Assembly: GCF_001956915.1 (NCBI RefSeq)
Contig: NZ_MLJO01000010.1
Span: 248,001-312,000 of the forward strand
Length of the DNA stretch: 64,000 bases
From: Intrasporangium flavum
Lineage (GTDB): Bacteria > Actinomycetota > Actinomycetes > Actinomycetales > Dermatophilaceae
Direction of reading: 5' to 3'
Part shown: piece after piece, positions 1 through 8,980 of the stretch
Numbering within the stretch: position 1 is the first letter of the stretch
Layout: each line of letters starts with the position of its first letter
Position numbers and translations under genes: made by a program
Notes under the pieces: generated by a model
Databases searched by the model: none
What the model was told of the DNA's origin: nothing
Seen by the model: only the letters and a program-made list of their open reading frames with translations

Positions 1-726
1 CGTGGCCTTCGTCGACATCATGACGATGCGCTCGCGCGGGTTGAGGTTGCCGTCGACGACGCGGACGTAGGTGACGACGCCGCGGTAGGTGTCGTAGACG
101 GAGTCGAAGATCATGGCGCGGGCCGGGGCGTTCGCGTCGCCCTGCGGGGCCGGCAGCTGCGCGACGATCTGGTCGAGCAGCGGCTCGACGCCCTCGCCGG
201 TCTTGCCCGACACCTTGAGGCAGTCCTCGGGCTCGCCGCCGATGAGCTTGGCCAGCTCCTCGGCGTACTTCTCCGGCTGGGCGGCCGGCAGGTCGATCTT
301 GTTGAGCACCGGGATGATCGTGAGGTCGTTCTCCATCGCGAGGTAGAGGTTCGCGAGGGTCTGGGCCTCGATGCCCTGGGCGGCGTCGACGAGCAGCACG
401 GCGCCCTCGCAGGCGGCGAGCGAGCGCGACACCTCGTAGGTGAAGTCGACGTGGCCCGGGGTGTCGATCATGTTGAGGGCGTACGTCGTGCCGTCGACCT
501 CCCACGGCATGCGCACGGCCTGGCTCTTGATCGTGATGCCGCGCTCGCGCTCGATGTCCATGCGGTCGAGGTACTGCGCGCGCATGGCGCGGGCGTCGAC
601 GACCCCGGTCAGCTGCAGCATCCGGTCGGCGAGGGTCGACTTGCCGTGGTCGATGTGCGCGATGATGCAGAAGTTGCGGATCAGGTCCGGCGGCGTTGCG
701 TTGGGGGCCAACGCGGAGCGGGCCAT
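1..726 (-). CDS. lepA: Elongation factor 4 (LepA), 5' part only
   Basis: Ribosome-associated GTPase that back-translocates stalled ribosomes. The reading frame runs off the left edge of the window, so only the first 242 codons are present. The P-loop AHIDHGKST is at residues 23-31. A RGITIKSQ switch I-type stretch, the DTPGH motif and an NKID motif follow, which together are diagnostic of the LepA/EF-G type GTPase domain. The chosen start is the ATG at 726; a GTG at 735 is in frame and equally possible. The roughly 295 bases up to the next gene hold no supported gene. Confidence 0.95.
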   Translation of the reverse strand, partial: MARSALAPNATPPDLIRNFCIIAHIDHGKSTLADRMLQLTGVVDARAMRAQYLDRMDIERERGITIKSQAVRMPWEVDGTTYALNMIDTPGHVDFTYEVSRSLAACEGAVLLVDAAQGIEAQTLANLYLAMENDLTIIPVLNKIDLPAAQPEKYAEELAKLIGGEPEDCLKVSGKTGEGVEPLLDQIVAQLPAPQGDANAPARAMIFDSVYDTYRGVVTYVRVVDGNLNPRERIVMMSTKAT

Positions 727-1021
727 GGGCGACACGGTGGGGCGAACCTCGCGGTGTGGGCGGCGGGTGGACGGTCGTGCACGGCCGGCGCGGCGGACGA
801 GGTGCCCCGGAGGGTGTCCGCGGCCGCGGCCGGCATCGTCCCAGTCTCCCACGTCCGGGGCCTCTCCCGTGCACACCCCGGCTCTGGCACCTCGGGTGCG
901 TCTCGGCACCTCGCCGTCCGCCCTGTGGCGCCCGGTTCGCGGGAGGATGTCGAGACGCGTCGGACCCGGTCGACGTGCACGTGAGGGGCGGCACCGGGCC
1001 GCCCGGGACGGAGGCACACCC

Positions 1022-1384
1022 GTGGACACCCTCGACACCCTGGTCACCCGCTCCGACGGCCGCGACGACGGCGAGGAGTGGACCGAGAACTACGAGCGGC
1101 TCCCGGGCGGCGCCGGCGTCAGCCTCATCCTCGAGTCGACGACGCAGGAGGGCGTGGGCCCGCGCCTGCACCAGCACCCGTACGCGGAGACGTTCGTCAT
1201 CCGCCGGGGCTCGGCGACCTTCAGCGTCGGCGCCGGTGCCGACGCCCGCGAGGTGGTCGGGCGCGCGGGCCAGGTGCTCGTCGTGCCGGCGGACACGCCG
1301 CACCGGTTCCGCACGGGGCCGGGTGGCTACGAGGCGGTCCACATCCACGCGAACGACCACTTCGTCACCGACTGGCTCGAGTGA
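1022..1384 (+). CDS. Small cupin-domain protein
   Basis: Protein of 120 residues forming a single cupin barrel. The first cupin motif is visible as [14 protein letters not shown] (His, His, Glu as metal-ligand positions). The second is around VPADTPHRF, where the His is kept. The start is a GTG preceded by a GGAGG-type ribosome site about 7 bases upstream. Cupins of this size bind a metal and act as sugar or small-molecule isomerases, dioxygenases or sensors; nothing here decides the substrate. It stands alone between lepA and a convergent transporter gene. Confidence 0.8.
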   Translation: MDTLDTLVTRSDGRDDGEEWTENYERLPGGAGVSLILESTTQEGVGPRLHQHPYAETFVIRRGSATFSVGAGADAREVVGRAGQVLVVPADTPHRFRTGPGGYEAVHIHANDHFVTDWLE

Positions 1385-1436
1385 CGTCAGCGCGTCAGGC
1401 CGTCAGCGCGTCACTGCGGTCGGGGCGTCACCGCGG

Positions 1437-2666
1437 TCAGTGCGTCGGCGCGGCGGCCGGCTCGGGGGCGTCGGCCGACCGGACGGCGGTGCTGCCGGCC
1501 GCGCGTCGCTCGAGCACCACCGACGTGACGGCGACGCCGACACCGAGGACGGCCAGACCGGCGCCGACGAGGCTGGGCGCGCCGTAGCCGAAGCCGGCCG
1601 CCAGCACGACCGAACCGAGCCACGCCCCGAGGGCGTTGGCGGTGTTGAGGGTCGAGTGGTTGAGCGCGGCGGCCAGCGACTGGCCCTCGTGCGCGACGTC
1701 CATGAGCCGCGTCTGCAGCAGCGGCACGAGGATCGAGGGCAGCAGCCCGAGGACGAACACCATCGTCACGCCGAGCCACAGCACGTGCACGGCCTGGCCG
1801 AACACCGCGAGCAGCACGGCGATGAGTGAGAGCGCCACGACGATCCCGCGCAGGACGCCGAACCGGCGCCCGACCCGGCCCGCCAGCGCCATGCCGATGA
1901 CCATGCCGGTGCCGTAGGCGGCCAGGACCCACGGGATGTACCGCTCGTCGAGGCCCGCCAGCGAGGTCATCGTCGGGGTGATGAAGGAGTACATCGCGAA
2001 CATGCCGCCGAAGCCGACGACGCCGACGAGGAGGGCGAGCCACACCTGCAGGCGGGTCAGGGCCCTCATCTCGCGGCGCATCGACTCCTCACCACTCGGG
2101 GGCTGGTGCGGCAGGAAGAGCGCGACGGCCAGCACCGTGAGCGCCGCGATGACGCCGACCGCGACGTACGGGGCGTGCCACGAGAGCCGCTGGCCGAGCA
2201 CCGTCGCGAGCGGGACCCCGACGATGTTGGCGACGCCGAGGCCGCCGAGGATCGTCGCGACCGCGGCGGTGCGCCGCTGGTGCGACACGAGCGAGGCGGC
2301 GACAACCGAGCCGATGCCGAAGAACGCGCCGTGCGGCATGCCGGCGAGGAACCGGGCGGCCATGACCGTCGGGTAGGTGTCGGCGAACAGCACCGCCAGG
2401 TGGGCCACGGCGAAGAACCCCATGAGGCCCATGAGCAGGCCCTTGCGCGGGACCTTCGCGGCGACGACCGCGATGAGCGGCGCCCCGACGACGACGCCGA
2501 GCGCGTACGCCGACACGTAGTGCCCCGCGGTGGCGATGTCGACGCCGGTGCCCTCGGCGATCTGCGGGAGCAGGCCCATCGTCACGAACTCGGTGGTGCC
2601 GATGGCGAACCCGCCCACGGACAGGGCGAGGATCGCGAGGGCGGTGCGGCGGCGGGCGGGGCTCAA
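1437..2666 (-). CDS. MFS drug/sugar efflux transporter (AraJ/DHA1-like)
   Basis: Twelve-helix major facilitator of 409 residues. The N-terminus carries the AraJ/CmlR-type signature GGFAIGTTEFVTMGLLPQIA in helix 1, followed by alternating hydrophobic segments and a short charged central loop near the middle. The family exports drugs, arabinose-like sugars or chloramphenicol by proton antiport; the substrate cannot be told here. The start was taken as TTG at 2666 because GGAG lies 7 bases upstream. A GTG at 2747 in the same frame has no ribosome site. The gene is divergent from the PemK-like gene. Confidence 0.85.
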   Translation of the reverse strand: MSPARRRTALAILALSVGGFAIGTTEFVTMGLLPQIAEGTGVDIATAGHYVSAYALGVVVGAPLIAVVAAKVPRKGLLMGLMGFFAVAHLAVLFADTYPTVMAARFLAGMPHGAFFGIGSVVAASLVSHQRRTAAVATILGGLGVANIVGVPLATVLGQRLSWHAPYVAVGVIAALTVLAVALFLPHQPPSGEESMRREMRALTRLQVWLALLVGVVGFGGMFAMYSFITPTMTSLAGLDERYIPWVLAAYGTGMVIGMALAGRVGRRFGVLRGIVVALSLIAVLLAVFGQAVHVLWLGVTMVFVLGLLPSILVPLLQTRLMDVAHEGQSLAAALNHSTLNTANALGAWLGSVVLAAGFGYGAPSLVGAGLAVLGVGVAVTSVVLERRAAGSTAVRSADAPEPAAAPTH

Positions 2667-2777
2667 GGACGACTCCGGGGTGTGGATGCGGTCGGCTGGT
2701 GCGTGGGGCGGGTGCGGATCGCCGTCGACCCGGGCTCTGGCCCACACGGTAACGGCGGCGTGGCTACGGTGATTCCC

Positions 2778-3326
2778 ATGTCCACCTCCTCCGGCGGCGT
2801 CCTGCGCCGTCTCCTCGACCTGCTGCGGGGCCCGTCGCGCGACTCCGCGCCCGGAGCGACGGCGCCGGGGCCCCGGTCCGGGCGAAGCGCGACGGTGCCC
2901 TCGACGTCCGGCGCACCGGCGCCCTATCCCGGTGATGCCACCCGGCTGCCCGACACGACGTACGCGCCGCGGCCGGACGGCCGTCCGGACCCGGGCGAGA
3001 TCGTGTGGACGTGGGTGCCGTTCGAGGAGGACCACGGCCAGGGCAAGGACCGCCCGGTGCTGCTCATCGGTCGGGACGGCCGCTGGCTCGTCGGGCTGCA
3101 GCTGACGAGCAAGGACCACGACCGGGACGAGCGGCAGGAGCGCCGTGCCGGGCGCGAGTGGGTCGACATCGGCACCGGGGCCTGGGACCGCCAGGGCCGC
3201 CCGAGCGAGGTGCGCGTCAACCGGCTCATCCGCGTCGACCCCGACGCCGTGCGGCGCGAGGGCGCCGTGCTCGCGCGCGACCGCTACGACGAGGTCGTCG
3301 CCGCCGCCCGGACCCACCTGCGCTGA
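2778..3326 (+). CDS. PemK/MazF-family toxin-like protein, solitary
   Basis: Protein of 182 residues. Residues 1-60 are low-complexity (Ser, Pro, Gly, Arg). The rest resembles the PemK/MazF RNase fold: a PGEIVWTWVPFEE entry strand, a KDRPVLLIGRDG strand pair and a C-terminal SEVRVNRLIRVD strand. In the family these proteins cleave mRNA and are paired with an upstream antitoxin. No antitoxin-sized frame lies next to it; upstream is the divergent MFS gene and downstream is a hairpin. Such solo copies near holA/rpsT are found in related actinobacteria, so it may be a domesticated protein and not an active toxin. Confidence 0.7.
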   Translation: MSTSSGGVLRRLLDLLRGPSRDSAPGATAPGPRSGRSATVPSTSGAPAPYPGDATRLPDTTYAPRPDGRPDPGEIVWTWVPFEEDHGQGKDRPVLLIGRDGRWLVGLQLTSKDHDRDERQERRAGREWVDIGTGAWDRQGRPSEVRVNRLIRVDPDAVRREGAVLARDRYDEVVAAARTHLR

Positions 3327-3351
3327 CCCGCTCGACCGTCGCCGCCGCGTC

Positions 3352-3382
3352 GGGCCGCTGGGCCGCTGGGCCGCTGGGCCGC
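3352..3382. repeat. 8-bp tandem repeat, four copies
   Basis: The unit GGGCCGCT is repeated head to tail three times, plus a seven-base fourth copy, in the spacer after the PemK-like gene. It looks like replication slippage; no function is seen. Confidence 0.8.
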
Positions 3383-3404
3383 GACGGGGACGATGCCGGA
3401 CGCG

Positions 3405-3438
3405 GAACGGGCCCGTCACCGAGGTGACGGGCCCGTTC
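3405..3438. terminator. Bidirectional hairpin between convergent genes
   Basis: Perfect 15-bp stem (3405-3419 with 3424-3438) and a 4-base loop, lying between the convergent ends of the PemK-like gene and rpsT. There is no T-run on either strand, as is usual for actinobacterial terminators. Confidence 0.75.
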
Positions 3439-3456
3439 AGGCAAGGCTGCGGAGCG

Positions 3457-3717
3457 TCAGAGCGACGCGGCCTTCTTCGCCATGGCCGACTTGCGGTTGG
3501 CGGCCTGGTTCTGGTGGATGACGCCCTTGCTCACGGCCTTGTCCAGCTTGCGGCTGGCAGCCTTGAGGGCGGCGTCGGCGGCGTCCTTGTCACCGGAGGC
3601 AGCAGCCTCGCGGAACTTGCGGACCCACGTGCGAAGCTCGGACTTGACGGCCTTGTTGCGCTCGGTGCGCTTCTCGTTCGTCTTGATCCGCTTGAGCTGC
3701 GACTTGATGTTTGCCAC
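3457..3717 (-). CDS. rpsT: 30S ribosomal protein S20
   Basis: Basic, helical protein of 86 residues, the usual S20 length, beginning [17 protein letters not shown] with a GTG start. It binds 16S rRNA early in small-subunit assembly. The Lys/Arg/Ala-rich composition and the [13 protein letters not shown] tail are characteristic. The 231 bases upstream to holA hold no gene and probably contain its own promoter; the strong hairpin just downstream ends the transcript. Confidence 0.97.
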   Translation of the reverse strand: MANIKSQLKRIKTNEKRTERNKAVKSELRTWVRKFREAAASGDKDAADAALKAASRKLDKAVSKGVIHQNQAANRKSAMAKKAASL

Positions 3718-3948
3718 GTGATGTTCTTTCGTTCGGTCGGATTCTGCCGTTAGAGGGCGGCAAAGCCGTTCGGGACCGGGCGTGGGGCACCCTGCGTGAA
3801 CGGCTCTGGGTGGAGCCTGCATGCGCGCACGACCTGAGCGCGCACGCAAGGGTCAACGGTACCAGCGGCGGACGACCCCTCCAAACCGGCGACGACGCCC
3901 CGAAACCGCAGGTCAGCGCAGGTGGACGCCGCGCGTCCCGTGAGGCGC

Positions 3949-4908
3949 TCAGCGCCCGCCGCGCGCGCCGGCGATCGTCAGGATGGCGCGCTCGACGGCG
4001 TAGACGGGGTCGCGACCGCCGCCCTTGACCTCGAAGTCGGCGGCGGCGACGGCCTGGATGGCCACGGCGAGCCCGTCGGCGCTCCAGTGGTTGACGGCCC
4101 GGCGGGCCTTGTCGACCTGCCACGGCGCCATGCCGAGGCTCTTGGCCAGCTGGGCCGAGCTGCCACGGCCGGCCGCGCCGACCTTGACGAGCTGGCGCAG
4201 CTGGGAGGCGATGACGGCGACGATCGGCACGGGGTCGACGCCGCTGGCGATGGCGTGCCGCAGCAGCCGCAGGGCCTCCCCCGCGTGCCCGGACACCGTG
4301 GCGTCGGCGACGCGGAAGCCGGTGGCCTCGACCTTGCCGCCGTAGTAGGTGTCGACGACGGCGTCGTCGACGGTGCCCTCGGTGTCGGAGACGAGCTGGG
4401 CGCAGGCCGCGGCGAGCTCGCGGACGTCCTTGCCGACGGCCTCGACGAGGGCCCGCACCCCCTCACCGGTGATGCGGCGCCGGGCGGCCGCGAACTCCTT
4501 GGTGACGAAGTCGGACTTGTCGCGGTCGGACTTGATCGCCGGGCACTCGACGACCCGGGCCCCGGCCTTCTTCATCGTGTCGAGGACCTTCTTGCCGCGC
4601 GGGCCTCCCCCGTGCGCCACGACGAGGCTGACCTCGGGCTCGGGTGCGGCGAGCAGGTCGAGCAGGTCGAGCTGCAGCTCGTCGGGTGCCTCGTGGACGT
4701 CGCGGACGATGATGCACGTGGCCCCGCCGAACAGCGACGGGCTGGCGTGCACGCGCAGCTGCCCACCCTCGTAGGAGGCGGCGTCGAGACGCACGACCTC
4801 GGCGTCGACCGAGCGCGCCGCGGCGACGAAGGAGGCCACCGCCCGCTCGACGAGCACCTCCTCGGGACCGCTGACGAGCACGAGGGGCGGAACGCCGGTG
4901 TCGCTCAT
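3949..4908 (-). CDS. holA: DNA polymerase III subunit delta (HolA)
   Basis: Clamp-loader delta subunit of 319 residues, which opens the beta sliding clamp during replication. The N-terminal GPEEVLVERAV segment and the RDVHEAPDE region match the AAA+-like first domain. The C-terminal half has the SVxP-like PWQVDKARR and DFEVKGGGRDP motifs typical of actinobacterial HolA. The chosen ATG at 4908 gives the family length. Its position next to rpsT and lepA is the conserved actinobacterial arrangement. It is divergent from the SPFH gene. Confidence 0.93.
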   Translation of the reverse strand: MSDTGVPPLVLVSGPEEVLVERAVASFVAAARSVDAEVVRLDAASYEGGQLRVHASPSLFGGATCIIVRDVHEAPDELQLDLLDLLAAPEPEVSLVVAHGGGPRGKKVLDTMKKAGARVVECPAIKSDRDKSDFVTKEFAAARRRITGEGVRALVEAVGKDVRELAAACAQLVSDTEGTVDDAVVDTYYGGKVEATGFRVADATVSGHAGEALRLLRHAIASGVDPVPIVAVIASQLRQLVKVGAAGRGSSAQLAKSLGMAPWQVDKARRAVNHWSADGLAVAIQAVAAADFEVKGGGRDPVYAVERAILTIAGARGGR

Positions 4909-4969
4909 GGCGTCAAGGGTGCCATGCGGGCCCGACAGCGGCCCCTCGCACCCACCGGAAGTGAAGGTC

Positions 4970-5032
4970 ATGTTCGCTCTCGTCCTCGCGGTCCTCCTCA
5001 TCGCCGTCGGGCTCGTCCTGCTCCGCCTCTAG
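4970..5032 (+). other. Amber-terminated N-terminal membrane segment of the SPFH gene
   Basis: The ATG at 4970 has a GGAAG ribosome site at 4957-4961, 8 bases upstream. It opens 20 codons of almost pure Ala/Val/Leu/Ile, a transmembrane helix, and then meets TAG at 5030-5032. The same frame continues without another stop through a second hydrophobic segment into the SPFH domain. SPFH proteins of actinobacteria usually start with such a hydrophobic pair, so this looks like the true start of the downstream gene cut off by one stop codon. Alternatively it is a separate leader peptide. Confidence 0.6.
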
Positions 5033-5089
5033 GACCACCCGAAGAAGCTGTCGCGCTGGGCCGCCCTGCCCTTCGTCGTCGCCGCGGTC

Positions 5090-5953
5090 GTGCTCGGCGG
5101 CTCCTCGGTCTACCGCCTCGACGCCGGCGAGGCGGCCGTGACCAAGACCTTCGGCACGGTCGGCGACCAGGCGATCAACGCCACCGGCATCCACCTCAAG
5201 GCGCCGTGGCAGGACCTCATCCGCTTCGACATCCGCAACCAGACGATCTCCTTCGACGAGGACGGCGGGCGGGTCTCGACGGTGACGAGCGACAACGCGA
5301 CCGTCGCCTACGACGTGACGATCCGCTACTCGCTCAACCCGGGCAAGCTGCCGGAGATCATCCGCCAGTACCCCGACCAGGAGTCGTTCATCAGCCGCGC
5401 CGTGCTCCCCGGCGTCTCGTCGGTGACGCGCGACGCCCCGACGACCTTCACGGCCGCGACGGTCCGCCAGTCCCGCGCCGAGCTCGCGCTGCGCATCACC
5501 GAGGGTCTCGAGAAGCGCCTCGGCGAGGTCGGCGTCACCGTCGAGCAGGTCGACCCGCGTGCCATCACCCTCGACCAGAACGTCCAGGCCAACTACGACA
5601 AGGTGCAGAGCTCGCTCGCCAACGCCGAGGCCGCCAAGGCCGACCTGCAGACCGCCCTCGCCAAGGCCGAGATCACCAAGACCGAGGCGCAGGCCACGTC
5701 CGACGCCGACCAGATCATCCGCTGCGGGGCCACCTCGACCCAGGTCAAGGAGGTCATCAACGGCAAGGAGGTGACGGCCGTCAAGGTCGTGCCGGTGTCG
5801 TCCGACAAGTGCCAGAACCGCCTCAACGAGCAGGTCCTCATGAGCAAGTACATCGACATGCTCAGGGAGCACGGCGACTCGCTCATCGTCGTGCCGCAGG
5901 GCACCCAGAACCTGCTGCAGCTGCCGACCGTGCCGGGCGCGGCCAAGCAGTGA
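5090..5953 (+). CDS. SPFH/prohibitin-family protein, N-terminus interrupted
   Basis: SPFH/band 7 scaffold protein. From the only in-frame alternative start after the stop (GTG 5090) it has 287 residues. It shows the prohibitin-like EAAVTKTFGTV and LKAPWQDLIRFDIRNQ strands, NATVAYDVTIRYS, then a coiled coil of Ala, Glu and Lys (roughly residues 160-200). Two cysteines occur in the C-terminal part. Family members form membrane-tethered oligomers. Starting at 5090 would remove most of the membrane anchor encoded at about 5053-5110, so either the TAG at 5030 is a nonsense mutation or sequencing error, or a shorter protein is made. Confidence 0.75.
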   Translation: MLGGSSVYRLDAGEAAVTKTFGTVGDQAINATGIHLKAPWQDLIRFDIRNQTISFDEDGGRVSTVTSDNATVAYDVTIRYSLNPGKLPEIIRQYPDQESFISRAVLPGVSSVTRDAPTTFTAATVRQSRAELALRITEGLEKRLGEVGVTVEQVDPRAITLDQNVQANYDKVQSSLANAEAAKADLQTALAKAEITKTEAQATSDADQIIRCGATSTQVKEVINGKEVTAVKVVPVSSDKCQNRLNEQVLMSKYIDMLREHGDSLIVVPQGTQNLLQLPTVPGAAKQ

Positions 5954-5983
5954 GCCCCGCCTCGCGGCGGGTCGGGCGGTCGG

Positions 5984-8230
5984 TCAGTCGAAGAGCTGGC
6001 CGGTCGCGAGGGTGAGGCCGAGCTGCCGGGCGCGGGCCTCGATGGTCTCCCCCGGCAGCTCGAAGTGCTCGACGAGCTCGTCCAGGAGCATCCCGGACTC
6101 GGCGGCGTCGCGGAGCTCCGCGTCCTGCTCGTCGGTCCAGGCGTGCCCGGACGTGACGGCGCTGCGCGTGGCGGGCGCCGGGGCCGTGGGCGGCGGGGGC
6201 GCGACCGGACGCGGGTGCTCGGTGCCGTCGTCCTCGGAGCGGGCGCCGTTGAGCGAGCGCAGCGCCGGCTCCTCGACCGGCAGCGGCTCGGGCGCGGTCT
6301 GGTCGAGGCGACCGAGGGCGGCGAGGACCATCTGCTTGTCGGTCGTCGGGTAGAAGGGCGGCAGCGAGCGCTGGAGGAACCCGGCGTAGCGGGCCGTCAT
6401 CATCCGCGAGTCGAGGAACGCGACGACGCCGCGGTCGTCGGAGCGGCGCACCAGGCGCCCGGCCCCCTGCGAGAGCCGCAGCGCGGCGTGGGTGGCCGAG
6501 ACCGCCATGAAGCCGTTGCCACCCATCCGCGCGATCGCCTGCGAGCGTGCCGAGGCGAGCGGGTCGTCGGGCCGCGGGAAGGGGATGCGGTCGATGATGA
6601 CGAGCTGGCACGACGAACCCGGCACGTCGACGCCCTGCCACAGCGTCAGGGTGCCGAAGAGGCACGTGCGCGGGCTGCGGGCGAACTGCCGCACCAGGGT
6701 CGTGATCTGGTCCTCGCCCTGGCACAGCACCGGGAAGTCGTCGCCGAGACGGGCCCGCATCACCTCGGCGGCGTTCTGGGCGGCGCGCGTGGAGGAGAAC
6801 AGGCCGAGCGTGCGCCCGCCCGCGGCGCGGATCAGCTCCTCGATCTCGTCGAGGGCGGCGTCGCTCGTGCCGTCGCGCCCGGGCGCCGGCAGGTGCGTGG
6901 CGACGTAGGCGATGGCCTGCTTCGGGTAGTCGAACGGGCTGCCGACGTCGAGGCCCTGCCAGGCCGGGGCGCCGTCGCCGCGCAGGCCGATGGTGCCGGC
7001 GACGGCGTCGAAGGTGCCGCCGAGCTCGAGCGTGGCCGAGGTGAGCACGACCGTGCGCGCCTCGAAGACCTTGTCGCGCACGAGCATCGCCACGCTCATC
7101 GGCGCGACCCGCAGCACCGGGCCCCGACGCGGGTCGTGGGAGAGCCACACGACGTCGAGCTCGCGCTCCTCGAGGATGCGCTCGGCGTTCTCGTGCACCT
7201 CGTCGACGGCAGCCCGCGCCACCTGGCGCGCACCGTCGACCTCGGTGCCGGGTGGCGGCTTGAGGTCGCTCTGCACCTGGCGGGCGGCGTCGCGGACCCG
7301 GGCGAGCGCGAGGCCCACGGCGTCGGGCACCCCGAGCATCCGACCCTCCTCGACGCGCTCGAGCGAGGCCGCGAGCAGCTCGCCGGCCTCGGTGAGGGCG
7401 TCGGTGTTGTCGGACATCCGGCCGGCCCGCTTCGCGGCCGTGCCGACCATCGCGCCGGTGAGCTCGTCGGTGACGGTGGCGGTGACGCGGTCGACGAGCT
7501 CGTGGGCCTCGTCGACGACGAGGACGTCGTGCTCGGGCAGCATCTGACGACCCTCGAAGGAGTCGATGGCCATGAACGAGTGGTTGGTGACGATGACGTC
7601 GACGTCCTTGGCGGCCTCGCGGGCGCGCTCGACGAAGCACTCGGCGACGAAGGGGCACTTGCCGCCGAGGCACTCGTGCGCCGACACCGAGACCTGCCGC
7701 CAGGCCCGCTCGGAGACGCCGGGGACGAGCTCGTCGCGGTCGCCGGACTCGGTGTGGCCGGCCCACTCGCGCAGGCGCACGACCTCGGCGCCGAGCCGGC
7801 CGACGTTGGCGTCGACCTGCGAGACCGACAGCAGGCCGTCCTCGTCGTCGGGGAAGCCGCCCTCGAGCTTGTTGAGGCAGACGTAGTTGCGGCGGCCCTT
7901 GACGAGCGCGTACGTCGGCCGCCGGCCGAGGACCGGGGCGAGGGCCTCGGCCACGCGGGGCATGTCGCGGTCGACGATCTGGGCCTGCAGCGCGAGAGTG
8001 GCGGTGGCGACGACGGCGGGCTTGCCGCTGTCGAACGCGTGGGCCACGGCGGGCACGAGGTAGGCGAGCGACTTGCCGGTGCCGGTGCCCGCCTGGACGA
8101 GCAGGTGCTCGCCCTTGTCGACGGCGTCGGTGACGGCCCGCGCCATGGCCAGCTGGCCGGGACGCTCGGTACCACCGACCTTGGACACCGCGGCGTGGAG
8201 GAGGTCGTCGATCGCAGGTCGAGGGGCCAC
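5984..8230 (-). CDS. dinG: DinG/XPD-type iron-sulfur DNA helicase
   Basis: Superfamily 2 ATP-dependent helicase of 748 residues. Motif I is AGTGTGKS near residue 46 and the Walker B box is VVDEAHEL. Between them are four cysteines (YVCL ... ECLGGKC ... ECF) placed as the 4Fe-4S ligands of DinG/Rad3 enzymes. Late motifs (FGTLTLWQGVDVPG, QGAGRLVRR) match the family. It resolves R-loops or damaged forks. The C-terminus carries an extra segment of about 110 residues: a Pro/Ala linker, then a TDEQDAEL...LDELVEHF helix set resembling a small helix-turn-helix. The start is GTG. Confidence 0.92.
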   Translation of the reverse strand: MAPRPAIDDLLHAAVSKVGGTERPGQLAMARAVTDAVDKGEHLLVQAGTGTGKSLAYLVPAVAHAFDSGKPAVVATATLALQAQIVDRDMPRVAEALAPVLGRRPTYALVKGRRNYVCLNKLEGGFPDDEDGLLSVSQVDANVGRLGAEVVRLREWAGHTESGDRDELVPGVSERAWRQVSVSAHECLGGKCPFVAECFVERAREAAKDVDVIVTNHSFMAIDSFEGRQMLPEHDVLVVDEAHELVDRVTATVTDELTGAMVGTAAKRAGRMSDNTDALTEAGELLAASLERVEEGRMLGVPDAVGLALARVRDAARQVQSDLKPPPGTEVDGARQVARAAVDEVHENAERILEERELDVVWLSHDPRRGPVLRVAPMSVAMLVRDKVFEARTVVLTSATLELGGTFDAVAGTIGLRGDGAPAWQGLDVGSPFDYPKQAIAYVATHLPAPGRDGTSDAALDEIEELIRAAGGRTLGLFSSTRAAQNAAEVMRARLGDDFPVLCQGEDQITTLVRQFARSPRTCLFGTLTLWQGVDVPGSSCQLVIIDRIPFPRPDDPLASARSQAIARMGGNGFMAVSATHAALRLSQGAGRLVRRSDDRGVVAFLDSRMMTARYAGFLQRSLPPFYPTTDKQMVLAALGRLDQTAPEPLPVEEPALRSLNGARSEDDGTEHPRPVAPPPPTAPAPATRSAVTSGHAWTDEQDAELRDAAESGMLLDELVEHFELPGETIEARARQLGLTLATGQLFD

Positions 8231-8287
8231 CGACCCACCCTATGGGGCACCGCCGACGGCGCGGTCCCCCCCGTCCCCAACCGGCCG

Positions 8288-8959
8288 TCAGTGGCTGCGG
8301 TCCCAGCGCTCGCGCAGCTCCGAGGCCGTGGGCGGGCCGTCCGGCAGTGTCGCCGAGCCGCCGTGGGCCCGGAGCGCGTCGAGGTGGAGGGCGAGATAGC
8401 GACGCCGCAGCTGCGCCGTGCGTGCGGGGTCGTCGACGCGGACCGCGGTCAGCTGCTCGAAGACCATGGGCAGGTCGGTGTCGGTGACGTCGGAGCGTAG
8501 GGCGCCGGCCTGCTGCGCGCGCGCCACGAGCGCGGCCACGAGCTCACCGACGCGCGTGGCGAGGGTGCGCAGCTCGGGCGTCGAGCGGAACGTGCCGGCG
8601 AGCCGCACCGTGAGGGCGTGGACGTCGGACTCGACCACGCCGCGGACGAAGCCCTCGAAGGACGTCCACGCATCTCCCCCGCCGTCGAGATCCGCCACGG
8701 CCTCCTCGGCGAGCGCGACGAAGTGCCGCAGGCCGTCGCCGCAGATCGTCTGGAGCAGCTCGTCCTTGCCGGCGTAGCGACGGTAGAGGCCACCGACGCC
8801 GACGCCCGCCTCGTGGGCCACCGCGGCCATCGGCGCCGCGGGGTCGCGGAGGAAGACGGTGCGCGCGGCCTCGAGGATCGCGGCGTCGTTGCGGGCGGCC
8901 TCGGCCTGGCGGCCGCGCGGAGGCGCAGCGGCGGGCGGCCGGTCGGAGGGGGTGGGCAT
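8288..8959 (-). CDS. TetR-family transcriptional repressor
   Basis: Protein of 223 residues with an N-terminal TetR DNA-binding domain at about residues 22-70: ILEAARTVFLRDPAAPMAAV, then the GVGGLYRRYAGKDELL recognition helix. The C-terminal ligand domain is helical and not diagnostic. It is transcribed away from the DinB-fold gene; the 82-base spacer between them holds two palindromic operators. It therefore most likely represses itself and the divergent gene, with an unknown inducer. Confidence 0.9.
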   Translation of the reverse strand: MPTPSDRPPAAAPPRGRQAEAARNDAAILEAARTVFLRDPAAPMAAVAHEAGVGVGGLYRRYAGKDELLQTICGDGLRHFVALAEEAVADLDGGGDAWTSFEGFVRGVVESDVHALTVRLAGTFRSTPELRTLATRVGELVAALVARAQQAGALRSDVTDTDLPMVFEQLTAVRVDDPARTAQLRRRYLALHLDALRAHGGSATLPDGPPTASELRERWDRSH

Positions 8960-8980
8960 GGTCCGACGCTACCACTTGAT

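Noticed and set aside
440..1020. Long plus-strand frame leading into the cupin gene
   Set aside because: It overlaps lepA antisense, its composition is repetitive and it has no family match; only the part from GTG 1022 is a cupin.
1385..1447. CGTCA/GCGCGTCA repeats after the cupin gene
   Set aside because: The copies are irregular in length and spacing and do not form a convincing hairpin or operator.
2106..2777. Plus-strand upstream extension of the PemK-like frame
   Set aside because: Antisense to the MFS gene; the Arg/Glu/Asp-rich sequence is typical of a shadow frame in GC-rich DNA.
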